From Circinella minor (taxonomy: Eukaryota; Mucoromycota; Mucoromycetes; Mucorales; Lichtheimiaceae), in the NCBI GenBank assembly GCA_016758965.1, contig JAEPRB010000001.1, positions 434,001-498,000 of the forward strand: a stretch of DNA of 64,000 nucleotides, given 5' to 3'. Below are positions 34,596 to 46,831 of the stretch, in pieces. The notes below the pieces were generated by a model that saw nothing but the letters and a program-made list of their open reading frames with translations, ran no database searches and was not told where the DNA came from. A program made the position numbers and the translations under genes. The number at the start of each line of letters is the position of its first letter. Position 1 is the first letter of the stretch.

Positions 34596-35476
34596 TGATT
34601 ATGTACTTAATAACTCTGAACAAGCTAATACTTTTCGTCCATTCGATTCTTCAGAATCCTTGGACTGTTATCCCGGTAGTACGTAAGCACTGTATAACAA
34701 GAAAGAATCATCAAATTCTTTCCATCGGATGATCAAAGAAAATAACTTGATAGTTCAAAACCTTATTGCGAGACTTACGTATTTGAATATTCTCTATATT
34801 GATCAGCAGGACATGCGCTAGTGTCAAACTAACTTTAATAAAAGTGTGGTGATAATTGGAAATAGTCTCAACTGGATGTGTCATCGTTCCTTCAGAATAG
34901 AGTAATTGTATTGAAGCTACGTGTATGTCATTTGATTTCCCTGAATAACACGTATAGTCAATAACTATAACTTACTTATTAATATATAGCCGGAACAAGC
35001 CAAAAAATTAACTTGGTATAAAATTTATTCTTTTTTTTTCTTGATGACAAAAAATAGTAGTAGTTGGGCTACTCATTGTTACGTAGAAGATAAGTGCTAT
35101 AATATTGAGTTGTTATGTAAACTGAAAGAATATACATTTATTTTCATGTTATCGTTATCAAAAAAAAAATGATGGTTACGTATATCTTAAATAGAAACAT
35201 ATATAGCAAGCAAAAAGTTACCCACTTTTAATATTACCAATGAGCGGCTATACAATAAATGTTACTAAAAAAATGTTGATAATGCTTTTTGATAACTTTT
35301 TATGTGTGAGGTAAATTCATACATAAGACTAAAATATAAAGTACTTATCGTAATTACCTATTCTCCATGACACTAAAAAAAAGAAACAAAATAGTAAAGC
35401 AAGTAAAAGTCAGAGCATAATTTTAACACACATCGGCATAAAAAAAAATTCAACATTCATGTCAAGTCAAAATAAT
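34596..35476. other. AT-rich spacer, nothing recognised
   Basis: Short poly-A/poly-T tracts and TACGTA sites, with no open frame of note. Confidence 0.5.
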
Positions 35477-36030
35477 CAGTGTTGGGTTTCCGACTGGTGA
35501 AACCTTTTTCAATATGTTTTATGGGATTATGAAATGAAAAAAGAGTATATATTTATATTTAAGTTATGAAAAAAGATATTCTAATGTCTATTTTACTTCT
35601 GTCGAGTGAGCCACATTTGTTATCTCCAAAGTCCTACTCCTCTGTATAGATCACGCAACTGATACATTTAGCTCTTGTGGCAATATTTTTATGTTGAAGC
35701 AGCTATTATTTACTTGCGCAGCATCTATATATATAAATGCAAAACCAGTGGTTTAAAAAAAATCATTAGTGTTTCATTTCACTGTGCTATGATACTATAT
35801 ATTTCCATAGTTATCTTGTTGTGGACCTTATATTATAACGTTATAACAATAATAATCATAGTAGCAGATATAATGCATCATAAATAGACCAAATTACTTT
35901 TATTTAATATGGATGTAAAATATTTATGTTTATTGATGCCAATTCTATAATGTTATAATATTTCCGCCAGTTTCCGCCTGGCGGAAAGAGAGGGGGGGTG
36001 GTTCCGTCAGGTAGGAAACTGCCAACACTG
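35477..36030. mobile_element. hAT-like non-autonomous element
   Basis: The left end is CAGTGTTGGGTTTCCGACTGG and the right end, read inward, is CAGTGTTGGCAGTTTCCTACC. Flanks CAAAATAAT and CACAATACT agree at 7 of 9 positions, like a worn 8-bp hAT target duplication. Near the right end a hairpin pairs CCAGTTTCCGCCTGGCGGAA with a GGTTCCGTCAGGTAGGAAACTGG-like inverse. CAGTG-starting termini and an 8-bp duplication are hAT traits; no transposase is present. It ends 195 bp upstream of the SND1 start codon. Confidence 0.6.
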
Positions 36031-36225
36031 CACAATACTATTGGTTCATTTAAACAGGTACCTTAAATTGTAAAATGATTGGGTACTTTATTATTTCATG
36101 CACCGCAACTTTTCGTTCTCACACATATTATATATAACGCGTTTTTCCCTTTCGATCCCATCCTATTTTTCTTTTCTTTTAATAAAAACTTATTTATTTC
36201 TATTCTATATATATAAAAGTAAAAG

Positions 36226-39200
36226 ATGGCACCTGTTCATAAAGCTGTTGTAAAAAATGTTCTTTCTGGTGATACTGTTATTTTACGTGGTAATCCACGT
36301 CCCAATGGTCCACCTTTAGAACGTCTTCTTGCTCTTTCCAATGTTCAAGCTCCAAGATTAGGTAACAAGGATAGAGATGATGAGGTAAGAAAAGAAATCA
36401 TGTATATATATGTTTTTAATTTAGACAAATGAATATATAAATTCACTGGGAGGAAGGAATGAATTGTGAAATGAGTGAAAAAGGGAAAGAAGGGATGGGA
36501 AGGGGTTTACTCATGTCGTGTATAAAATTAACTTTGTATATATATATATATATTTATAGCCTTTTGCTTTTGGTTCTCGAGAATTTTTAAGAAAGCTATT
36601 AGTTGGCAAAGAAGTTTCATTTATTCCTGAATATACTATTACTACAACTACTCCACAACGAGAATATGGGTTTATTATGACTGCCAATGGTGAACAAGTA
36701 GCTGAATTAGGTATTAAACAAGGTTGGCTTAAAGTACGTGATTCAAAAGCTCATGGTAATCTTGAAGAACATGAAGCTACATTGGATCATTTACATGATT
36801 TAGAAGATGAAGCCAAAGAAGCTAAACTTGGTATGTGGAATACGGATGAATCAGGTGAACGTGATGTATCTTTTAATTTTGATGGTGATGCTCGTACATT
36901 TTTGAATAAGTATAAAGGACAACCTTTGGATGGTAAGGAATATTTTTTTATTAGTATTATGATTGTGATATACATGTATAATGATATAAGAAACTAATTA
37001 TTATGTGTATGGAAAACTTTATTTAGCTACGATTGAACAAATTCGTGATGCATCTACTTATCGTGTTTTATTAACATTACCTGATAAATCACAACAATAT
37101 ATCACATTACTTTTAACGGGTATTAAAGCACCAGCATGTAAACGTGATAATGCTCCTGAAAGTGTATCTGAACCATTTGGTGAAGAAGCCAAATTCTTTG
37201 TTGAAACCAGATTATTACAACGTGGTGTAAAAGTATTATTAGAAGGTACCAATGGACAAAATTTTGTTGGATCAGTAAAACATCCTGCTGGTAATATTGC
37301 CGAATTATTATTAGCTAATGGATATGCTAAATGTGTTGATTGGAGTATTACTTTGGTCACTGGAGGTCCTGTACCATTACGTAATGCTGAAAAGTAAGTT
37401 GTTTTATTCCATTATTTAAAATAATAATAATAATAATAATAATAATAATTTTCATTATTTTTTTTTTTTTTTTTTTTTTTTTTTATAGGTTGGCTAAAGA
37501 TAAAAAACTTCGTGTATGGCGTGATTTTGTTGCAAAAGAAAAAACAAATGATTCAGAATTTGAAGCACAAGTAAGTTCAATTTTTGTTTTATCATGTTAT
37601 ATAAATAACTTTAACTCATATTATTATTATTATTATTATTATTTTGTAGGTAGTTAAAATTGTTACTGGTGATACTATTCTTGTTAAAACTAAATCTGGT
37701 ATTGAACGCAAGTTACAATTAGCTAGTATTAAACAAGCACCTAGAGGTGTTGGAAGTACTGCTCCAGGTGGTAGTAATAAATCAAGAGATATTAAAGAAG
37801 TGGGTTATCAATTTGAAGCAAGAGAATTTTTGAGAAAGAAATTGATTGGTAAAACTGTAAGTTTCAAGAATAGAGTGTAATATTTTTTAAAAATATATAC
37901 AGAAACTTAATAATTATATGAATTAGGTTCATATTAATATTGATTATCATAAACCTGCTCAAGATGGTTTTGAAGCAAAAGATTGTGCAACTGTTAAAAT
38001 TGGTCACAAGTAAGATTTTTATTTAGTGAAAATAAGATAAAGATGTGGGGGATTTTTTTAATTTTAACATATTTAATTTTTATTTTTATTAGTAATATTG
38101 GTGAACAATTAGTTGAACGTGGTTTAGCTACTGTTATTCGTCATCGCAAGGATGATGATAATCGATCTCATTGTTATGATCAACTTTTATTAGCTGAAGC
38201 AAAGTAAGACTTTAGAAATATTGGAAGAATAAAAAAGAGAGTAGATTAGTTAATTAATTAATAATAATAGGGCTCAAGATGGTCAAAAAGGTGTTCATAG
38301 TACTAAGGAACAACCTACTGTACGAATTGTTGATGCTTCTGAGGTAATATATCTTTTTTATAAAAAAATAAAAAAGAAAGAAAATGAAAAAAAAAGCTAA
38401 TTAATAACCATTTATATTTCAATTTTATATAGAATGCTGCCAAATCACGTCAATTTTTAACTTTCCTTAAACGTAGCAATAGACAAAATGCTATTGTGGA
38501 TCATGTTGCCAATGGTTCTCGTCTCTTTTTATGGATTCCTAAAGAAAATTGTCGTATGGCTTTTGTTCTTGCTGGTATTCGTGCTCCACGTGTAGGTCGT
38601 ACACCCAATGAACGATCTGAACCTTTTGGTCCTGAAGCACTTTCATTTGTTACTGAAAAATGTTTACAACGGGATGTTGAAATTCAAATTGAAAATACCG
38701 ATAAAACAGGTGCATTTATTGGTAGTTTATTTATTGGAGGTGAAAATTTGGCTGTTTTATTATTAAGAGAAGGCCTTGCCAATATTCATGAATATTCTGC
38801 CAATGAATCTCAATATACCAATCAACTCTATGATGGTGAAAGAGCTGGACGTGCAGCAAGAAAGAATTTATGGAAGGATTATGATGAAGAAAAAGAACAA
38901 GCAGCAGCAGTACAAGCAATCAAAGAGGATAATGTAGTTGCAGAAGCAAAGAAACAATATATTGATTTAGTTGTATCAGAATATACAAGTGGACATCAAT
39001 TTTATATTCAAGTAATCAATGCAGATGTTAAAAAATTGGAAACTTTAATGACAGAATTATCTCAATATCATACTAGTCGTGGTGGTATGGATGGACCTCA
39101 TAAACCAAGAGTAGGTGATATTGTGAGTGCCAAATTTACTGAAGATGATAGTTGGTATAGAGCTAAGGTGCGTCGGGTTGCAGGTGATTCAGTAGATGTA

Positions 39201-39908
39201 TTATACATTGATTATGGCAACGTAAGTTTTACAAAAGTTATTATTATTTAGTGTGAGGGTAGATAAAAAAAAATAACTTATTAATAATTACTTTTTTGTT
39301 TTCATAGTCTGAAGTTTTACCTACTTCACGTATTCGTATTTTACCAAATCAATTTAAAACATTGAAACCACAAGCACAAGAAGCTGTATTATCATTTGTT
39401 AAAGGTCCTGAACGACATGAAGATTATGGTGATGATTCTTTAGAACGATTCAAGGATTTGACTGGGGTAATTATTTTATTCTCTCTCTTTCTCTCTCACA
39501 CACACACACACACATTATATATATACTTGAGTAATTAATTTATGTATGTATTTATTTAGGGTAAACAACTTGTTGGTATTGTTGATGCACGTGATAATGG
39601 TGTATTATGTTTAACTTTATATGATCCATCTAATTCAGTCAGTGCTGAGGCAAGTTTAAATTTGGAAATGGTTCGTGACGGTTTGTTATTAGTAAACTCC
39701 AAGACACGATATGCTGCTGGTCATCAATCTACTATTAAATCTTTACAAGAAGCTCAAGAGACTGCACGACGTGAACGTGTAAGTTATTTATTTTTTTATT
39801 CTTATTATTATGAAAAATTTCAATTTACTTATTAAAACTTATATAAATATGAATTAGCTCGGTCTTTTTGAATATGGTGATCCAAGTGCTGAAGATGCTC
39901 CTTTCTAA
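36226..39908 (+). CDS. SND1: Tudor-SN / SND1 (p100) staphylococcal-nuclease and Tudor domain protein
   Basis: Twelve exons join in phase to 890 residues: 36226-36384, 36560-36932, 37027-37393, 37489-37570, 37650-37856, 37927-38009, 38093-38203, 38271-38343, 38433-39221, 39308-39466, 39560-39778 and 39858-39908. Human SND1 is about 910, so the length fits. SN-like (OB-fold) repeats start at [57 protein letters not shown]; and [19 protein letters not shown]. The last carries ...GIRAPR and EPFGPEAL motifs. A Tudor domain spans about residues 705-765 ([33 protein letters not shown]), followed by a fifth, split SN segment. Known roles are RNA binding in stress granules, splicing and transcription coactivation, and degradation of edited or small-RNA-linked transcripts. 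The start ATG follows an AT-rich leader, with a hAT-like element just upstream. Confidence 0.96.
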
Positions 39909-40176
39909 ATATCTAAACATGTTTCCTTTTATAAAGAAAAAACTTTACCAATTTTGACAATCTATATCTTTTTTGTTGTAAAATTAAAAATAAAAATAAA
40001 CAACAAACAACAAACAATAGCTATTAAAAATTAAAAAAAAAATCATGAGTAGTCATTTTGTACCATGGTAAAAATTTATATATACAAACTGTTAAATTAT
40101 CTGAGATGATCGTTCTCTTTTTATTGGGAATTTGGACATGATATAAAAGAAAATATAATTTTTTTTTTTTTTACTT

Positions 40177-41907
40177 TTATCGATTTTGTGCTGTAGTAGA
40201 TGAAAGTTCAATATGCTCAGTATATGACTGTTGTTGTTGTTGTTGTTGTCGTTCAGGATCATTTGTTGGATGTTGTTGTTCTCTTTGTATAAACTTTGGA
40301 AATAATTTCTTCATTTTTATAGTAAATTTTTTACTTGATGTATTATCATTATCATTAGTATTACTATTATTATTATTATGGTTTTGATCTTCTTCAAGGA
40401 TGGTGGATTGTATACGTGGAATAAATGGTTGAGAACAATCATGTTTACATAATGGACATTCTGCAGCTTTTGATGTTAACCATGGATCTACGTACGTACA
40501 TATATTTAATATCATATAATTAATATATTCATTTTGTATCCTATCAATTATTAATTTACGTACCTATACATTCACAATGAAATTCATGCTGACAAGGTAA
40601 TTGTCTTACTATATCACCATGTTCAAGTTTTTCTAAACAAATAGCACACATTTCTTCATCCTCATTATCTTCTTGTTTTTTATTATTTAATTGTTCTGCT
40701 GCTACTGTTGTATTCTTTTTTGATAAAATAATAGATACTTTTGATGCACGTCGACGAATAGCATGACCATTAGGAATAACATGATGACCACCAATAGTAC
40801 GTGTAGGTAAATTATTCAATTGAGATTCATCTAATAATTGTTTTCCCATAGGTAACATTTCTGGTGGAGGTGGTACTAATCCTTGTTCAACACGTTCTCT
40901 TAATCTTTTATTTTTACGTAATAAATGACAATGCATGATAACTATATATATATATATTATGTTTAGATCAAAAACCTCCTCCCCCCCCCCTTTCATTTGA
41001 GAAAAAAAAATATAATAACCTGAAGTTAAGAATCCAATAGCAAGAAGTGCACTCATAACAATAAGAGTTAATTCCCAAGGATTGGGACCTCGTGTACTAC
41101 CTGGTAACATAAGTACACGTACAGCTTGTTGAACAGTAGTATTATTTGTAGTTGATCCTTGTTGCGCAAATGTAGAAACATGACGACTTAATTGAGAACC
41201 AATACGTGGATCAACATGAAATGCAGGAATAGTAATATCTGTATCTGTTGGAACATACTATAATTATAGATTATAATTTAATATAAGTTTATATATATAT
41301 ATTAAAATTCAATCCTTTTTTTTTTTTTTTTTTTACCATTGTACCACCATCTACATAATTACTTGAATTTGATTTATCTACTCCAGATTGATCATATATA
41401 ATAGCACCGATAGCACCATCTTCTTGAGCTAACCGTATTTTATCAACAAATGTGCACGGGCCTCCACTTGTGATTAATGCAATTCGAGGTAATGTTCGAT
41501 AATATTCATGATTAAAAAATAGTGTTGTTGGTGTTTGATTACATAAATCATTTCTATTATACAAAATACCACGTAATCCATGACGACTCGGTTGTGTAAG
41601 ATTAGTTGCTGCTTGAACATTATCGTCATACATGATGGCAGGTAAATTAACATTAACATGGTTAATGGAAGATGAATTAATGTTTAACCAAACTACATCT
41701 AAATGTATGAACTGTTAATAAATAAATATATATAGAGAGAGAGAGTTAAATAGTGATAGATAGATAAATAAAAAAAAAAGAGTTACCTTGACTAATAGTT
41801 GGATTAGAAAACAAACCAAATAAAGAAGCACGACAAAAAAGTGGAGTATATAATAATAATAATAATAAGAATAGTAATGGTTTATTATTATGAATTGTTG
41901 TTCTCAT
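40177..41907 (-). CDS. PA-TM-RING E3 ubiquitin ligase (RNF13/GRAIL-like)
   Basis: Five exons (41907-41787, 41698-41337, 41257-41020, 40941-40564, 40487-40177) join in phase to 469 residues. Residues 1-26 are a signal peptide with a six-Leu core. A PA domain spans about residues 45-165, with RIALITSGGPCTFVDKIRLA and GAIGAIIYDQSG. One transmembrane helix lies near residues 222-247 (WELTLIVMSALLAIGFLTS and onward). A RING-H2 finger starts near residue 339 (CAICLEKLEHGDIVRQLPCQ, HEFHCECIDPWL, CPLC), giving C-x2-C, C-x-H-x2... and C-x2-C ligands. The C-terminal tail is Asn- and Gln-rich. This layout is that of endosomal or vacuolar PA-TM-RING ligases, which ubiquitinate membrane cargo. The exon 2 acceptor was chosen at ATTTAG/ATGTAG because the nearer AACAG breaks the frame. 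It is convergent with SND1, 268 bp between stops. Confidence 0.93.
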
Positions 41908-43788
41908 AGTAAAAAAATGAGTAATAATATTTATTGTACAATTTATTATTTATTTTTTATATAAAATAAAAATAAAAATATAGATTCATAAGTTATTTCC
42001 AAGAAAAAAAAAAGGAAGAAAGAAAAGAAACATATTTTTTTATGAATTTGAGAATTAAAGTATTATACTAGAATGAAAATCATAGGAGAGATAGAGAGAG
42101 AAAGAGGAGGGGGGGATGGATGATGTTTGCTTAAAAAGAAAGGGGGGGGGAGAATAGAGAGAGAAGATAAGGAGAAAGAGTAAAAGTATTTGATGAAAAA
42201 GAAAAGAAAGAAAAGAAGGTGGGTTGGTTTTTCTTTTTTTCACTAAGCAATAAATAAGGAGTATTTTATAATCTTTAACGTTTTCTCTCTCTTTTTTTTC
42301 TTATTACATATAATAATTATTATTATTATATTTATTAATAAGATATAATAATAATAATAGAAGAAAAGAATGATACAGCGTTGAAAGTTGAATTTAGCTA
42401 TGCAAAATAAAAATTTGCAGTGATTTTGGAAAATGGGCCATCTTTCCAAATTGAGCTACTTAACGAAATTGACCCATGTTAGCCAAAATTTAAGTTATTA
42501 CGTATGTGTATACCATGGCTTTTGATTTGAGTGAAAAAAAAACTTCAAATACATACATGAGTGGTATAAATGTATGTTTAAAAAGTGTCATTTTTTGTTT
42601 TCATTTAGTATTTACTGCTACGCACTACCACCACTAAGGAGAGAACTCCACCTTCTTTCCCAAAGTTTTATATGTACGTATACGATATGAAGGTGTATAA
42701 AAAATATGTTTCTATTAAGAAATGAATATCTTTACTTCTTGGTATAAGAAAGCTGTTGAACGCACCTTTGCATCGACAGGTAAAGACTACTTAATCAAGA
42801 AAGTTGAATTGGATCAATGCTGTACATACGTAGTATATACTAATATTTCATATTTTTGTCTGATAACGTTTTACGCATATGGACATCCAAGAGATAGTAT
42901 ATACATATATAATCAAATATCTCTGTCGTCTTGTTACGTATTTTTACAGCTGTTGGTTCTTTTTTTTTTATTTATGTCGTTTGAAAAACAAATTATCACC
43001 CTGTTTATTCCATTCTTTTTGTTACGTAGAACAATATATACACTTAATAACATTATGACAGATAGTCTCAAGGATAGTTGTATGCTAAGGTTACTGTACG
43101 TATGCAAAAAAAAAAAAATTGTGTTTTCTCTTTTTACATAGCAAGAGAGAGAAAGAAATATCTTTTATATATAAAAGTAATAGTTGATTACGTGTGCCTT
43201 GGTACGAACTTATGCTAATAATACTAAGTACTTAATAGTTATCTATTAATAGTGATGATAAACGTATCATCTTATAACAAAGGAATAAGACGTCGTATGA
43301 TCATGAATTTTAAACTACACATCAAATATATAGATTACACATCCATGATTATTAGTATATGCCATTTATTCATTCAATTTGTATTCAATCCATAAGTCTT
43401 TTTATCGACTTATGCATCCATTTCACCCAATCCATCTATATCCACTTTTTTATATTTTTTTTTTCACATCTTTTTCCTTTCAACTTGTTATAGTAAAAAA
43501 TTGTATATGCAGACCGTTTTGAAAGAAGAGAGAAATGGACTGGTATAATGAATAGTCGGAAACCCCCTCTCTATTGACTACAGTTCAGTACCATATGATG
43601 ATTATGAATTGGGGATTTTTGAAGTGTGTAATTGACTGATGTGGAGAGACACATGAGTAAAGAAAAGATTAGCAGTAGTACATGGTAAAATAATAGTGTC
43701 AAGTACTGTGGTTTATTCCAGAAATGATGTTTGATGGAGATAAAAGATGGTTTATGTAATATATATATATATACAATACACACGAATA
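41908..43788. other. Spacer, no gene supported
   Basis: The 5' flank of the RING ligase (purine-rich on the plus strand at 42050-42240) and AT-rich sequence. An open frame at 42722-43141 begins MNIFTSWYKKAVERTFAST, followed by a possible GTAAAG donor, but the rest is hydrophobic low-quality translation and no second exon could be matched. I do not call it a gene. Confidence 0.4.
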
Positions 43789-44101
43789 CAGAGGATTTTA
43801 CGTTCATTTCCGGCCACAAATCGCTTATAATAGTAATTTTGTTCTCTTATGACAGTTACCTTGTTTTTTTTTTTTCGCTTTTGAGCAGGTGTAGCAAATA
43901 AAAGAGACTTCAGTCGCGAAAAACTTCCCACCCATCATTTGTGTAAATCTCTAATCTTCGCAAGCGAATTTCTTGGTCTTCATAAGTGAAAAATATCGCC
44001 ATCATAAACGACAAAAGCTTCCATCATAAGCAAAAAAAAATTGCTATTACGTATAAGCGAAAAAATTGAGCGTTGTGTCCGGAAATGAATGTAAAGTCCT
44101 G
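43789..44101. mobile_element. MITE of the CCGGACACAA family
   Basis: Ends CAGAGGATTTTACGTTCATT-TCCGGCCACAA and, inverted, CAGGACTTTACATTCATT-TCCGGACACAA are flanked by TA on both sides (43787-43788 and 44102-44103). The interior has spaced CATAAGC/CTTATAAA-type units of about 24-28 bp, as in the larger foldback element at 16672-17225. The element is 313 bp with no coding capacity. Confidence 0.8.
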
Positions 44102-45016
44102 TATAAAGGGAGAATGAATGACGTATAAATAAAATTGGAATGGTTTGAGTAGTAAAGAAAAGAAGATCAATCAGATTTTGGAGGATATATGAAATGATAC
44201 ATATGTCAAGCTAAGTAAAATACTGAAAATAGTATAATGGTGAGTTCCTTTTTTTTTTTTTTTTTTGGCAGCATTCCTTTTTCCGTCACTCGCACTCTTT
44301 TTACTTTCTCTAATGGATACTAGCAATAATAATAAGAGAATATTAAAGGTTTAGCAATAGCAATAGAAATTACGTACATGATACAATAACAGGCACATCA
44401 GATTATTCAACATAAATTATACGTAGGAGCAACCGGAAGAACAAGTAGATCAGCATAATTGTAGCAGCACCAACAACAATAAAAAAGATGAATCACCACG
44501 TATAGAAGTCATTATCAGTAGTAGCACAACGTAACGGTTAAAGGGGACCTTCTATGCCACGTGGTAATACATCGATTATAACCCAGAAAATTAAAGTAAA
44601 ACCACTCGATCGAATACCAGACGATCCTCCTCGCCAAATAGTAGGCAACAGTTCTCTTTATCCAATCATAATCGAATCGTACGCCTGGATGTTATGGTAA
44701 CAGATCCCAAACGTAGTAGTCAACATATATTAAAACCTCCCATCATTCGTTACTATGGCAGAGTGAGTTCGCTCACTCATCTTTTTAATGACTGGATTTA
44801 GACAAAGACTTAATCTTTTTTCCCCTCCGGACCTTGCCCAAGTTTTTAGTATGCGTCCTGTAAAGTTGATCAAGTCCATCAACTGACTCTAATAGTAAAA
44901 GCTTTTATGTTGTGTTAATGAAGGACGCTGCAGATTCGAAATTACCCATTGAAACACACCTGCCTACTTTTCTAAATAAGGATCCCATTCAACAATGAAA
45001 AAAAAAAGATACTTAC
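44102..45016 (+). pseudogene. Coding relic in spacer (about 44415-44790)
   Basis: Most of this stretch is spacer with a poly-T run at 44250-44266. On the plus strand a frame reads NNNKKDESPRIEVIISSS (44475 onward). Then comes GNTSIITQKIKVKPLDRIPD (about 44560-44620), followed after a frame change by RIVRLDVMVTDPKRSSQHIL and KPPIIRYYG (about 44675-44760). The residue composition looks like real protein, but stops and a frameshift interrupt it. I do not recognise the family. Confidence 0.4.
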
Positions 45017-45198
45017 TGCTAGCTTCCAACATCCTTCTAAAAAGTCATACACAATTTCAGCCTTTCTATTATTGAACGTGATGGGTGAAGGCATCTTTAC
45101 TTCTTTGTCCATAAAATACACTCCAGATTCAGGATTCGTCAAGGTCCACATTCTAATGCTATCACCTAAAATTTCTCATGATAAGATTATAGAAAGTT

Positions 45199-45199
45199 A

Positions 45200-45238
<39 letters not shown>

Positions 45239-45256
45239 GGTGTGTGGGTGTGTGTG
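45199..45256. repeat. (TA)n followed by (TG)n-rich microsatellite
   Basis: A run of TA dinucleotides of about 34 bp followed by TGTGGGTGTGTGGGTGTGTG. It lies in an intron-like gap of the decayed minus-strand gene. Confidence 0.85.
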
Positions 45257-46117
45257 AACATGATTGTGTTTATAATAGCATTGTTATGCTAAAACGTACC
45301 ATGAGTGTGAATGAAAATGAATTTAACTTTTTCAAAATGGTCGTACGTGGCATATTGGTATTCACAGGCTATATTTTTTATCATTGATAACAATGCAAAC
45401 ATGGCTTTATGCAAACATGGCTTTATGAAAACATGGCTTTATGGTGATCCAGACTAACTTTTGATCGTCTTGCACAATCGAAACCATTTGACGTTTCTAA
45501 GGTACAAAATTTCAGCATTTTCCAAATCCTTGACACGTAGAATTCCGTCGGCATTGTATGGTGATGTTGTAATGACGGCCCCTATCTTGATTATTGCTTT
45601 AAGCAAAGCGTCTCCCGACAGGAACGTAATGATTCGATCTTTTGCCAAGCGGACATAACGAGCACACGTTTTCATCATTGGCCACAAAACAGCAAGGTGT
45701 CATGATGCTTCAAATGCTTTCATATCAACTACACCCGAAAAGATGTCTTATTGGCCACTACAAAAAATGATATATATTATTTGTTTTCGTATGAATCACT
45801 GTTGACTACACTTTTATATCGTCAAGGTTCTCATTATTCATCGTACTTACAATGGTGATATAATATCTTTTACAAACAATGACTTGAACCACATTTCGTC
45901 ATCATCATGAGCAACTGGAAAAGTATCGCCAGCTGCTTCCATTTTTGCCTTGATTGAATTCTTTTACGTAGGAAAATAAATAATTGAGTACGTAAGAATA
46001 AAACAAAAGATAATATATATTTTTAAATGTGAGATACGTAAAAAAGATGATGCGAGATAATCCAAATAGAAGATACATACTGCATTCAATACATTATCAA
46101 TTGCTTCTAGTATATTA

Positions 46118-46831
46118 CAGTGAGTATTCGCTAAACCGGTACTCGTTAAAGCCGGTATCCGGTGAGCTTTCCCAAATATTTACCGGGTTTATAATAGTAT
46201 TATTTTATTTTATATAATACTAGTCTTTTTATTGGTAAGATCAGTAACGCAACCTTCTTTTAACGTTACCTCAGCTCTTCCCTTTGTTTTCAGTTGGTTA
46301 CTTTGTTTCTATAGCAATTAAAATATACAATTCATTCTTGTCGTCAAAAGAAAGCTTCTCAACATCTTGTTGATAACAGTGTCTCTTTTTCGCCAACTTC
46401 ACACAAATGCTTTTTTTTTCTTTCTCCTCATCTGCGTACATACGTACTTCTTTTCAACTTTGTCATGTACTTGTTCATTACCATTGAATATGTAATTATG
46501 TTGTTGATACAATTCATTTTTACTCATTTATTCAACTGCTAACCATGGGTCCATGATTTTAAACACACTTTGTTGTAAATTCATTATTAATCCAATCTCT
46601 GGTTCATGATCACTATTTGGTGAGTACATTATTGTCATTTTTATTACTAAAAGATTATTAGCTTATAGTAGCAAAGCTAGATTATACGATGAACTATCTT
46701 TTTTTTTTTTTACCTTATCTGTACAGCTTAATTTAATTATATTCTACATATTAGTACCAGCTGCATTTCAATTCGCTAAACTGGTACAAATCCTCACATA
46801 TATTGGGTACCGGTTTAACGAATAATCACAG
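46118..46831 (-). mobile_element. Pogo-like non-autonomous element, copy B2
   Basis: 714 bp between two TA dinucleotides (46116-46117, 46832-46833). The left end is CAGTGAGTATTCGCTAAACC and the right end read inward is CTGTGATTATTCGTTAAACC. The right terminus is followed by its own inverse (GTACCAGTTTAGCGAATTG), a terminal hairpin. Internal sequence matches copy B1 (9992-10670) in reverse. No intact open frame is present. It splits an exon of the surrounding minus-strand decayed gene. Confidence 0.82.

Noticed and set aside
37424..37488. (AAT)n plus poly-T tract in SND1 considered as a possible regulatory element
   Set aside because: It is an ordinary polypyrimidine-rich intron end before a TATAG acceptor, with a simple repeat.
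42722..43141. 139-codon frame starting MNIFTSWYKKAVERTF
   Set aside because: Only the first 20 or so residues look like protein; the rest is low-complexity hydrophobic translation of AT-rich DNA, and no partner exon was found.
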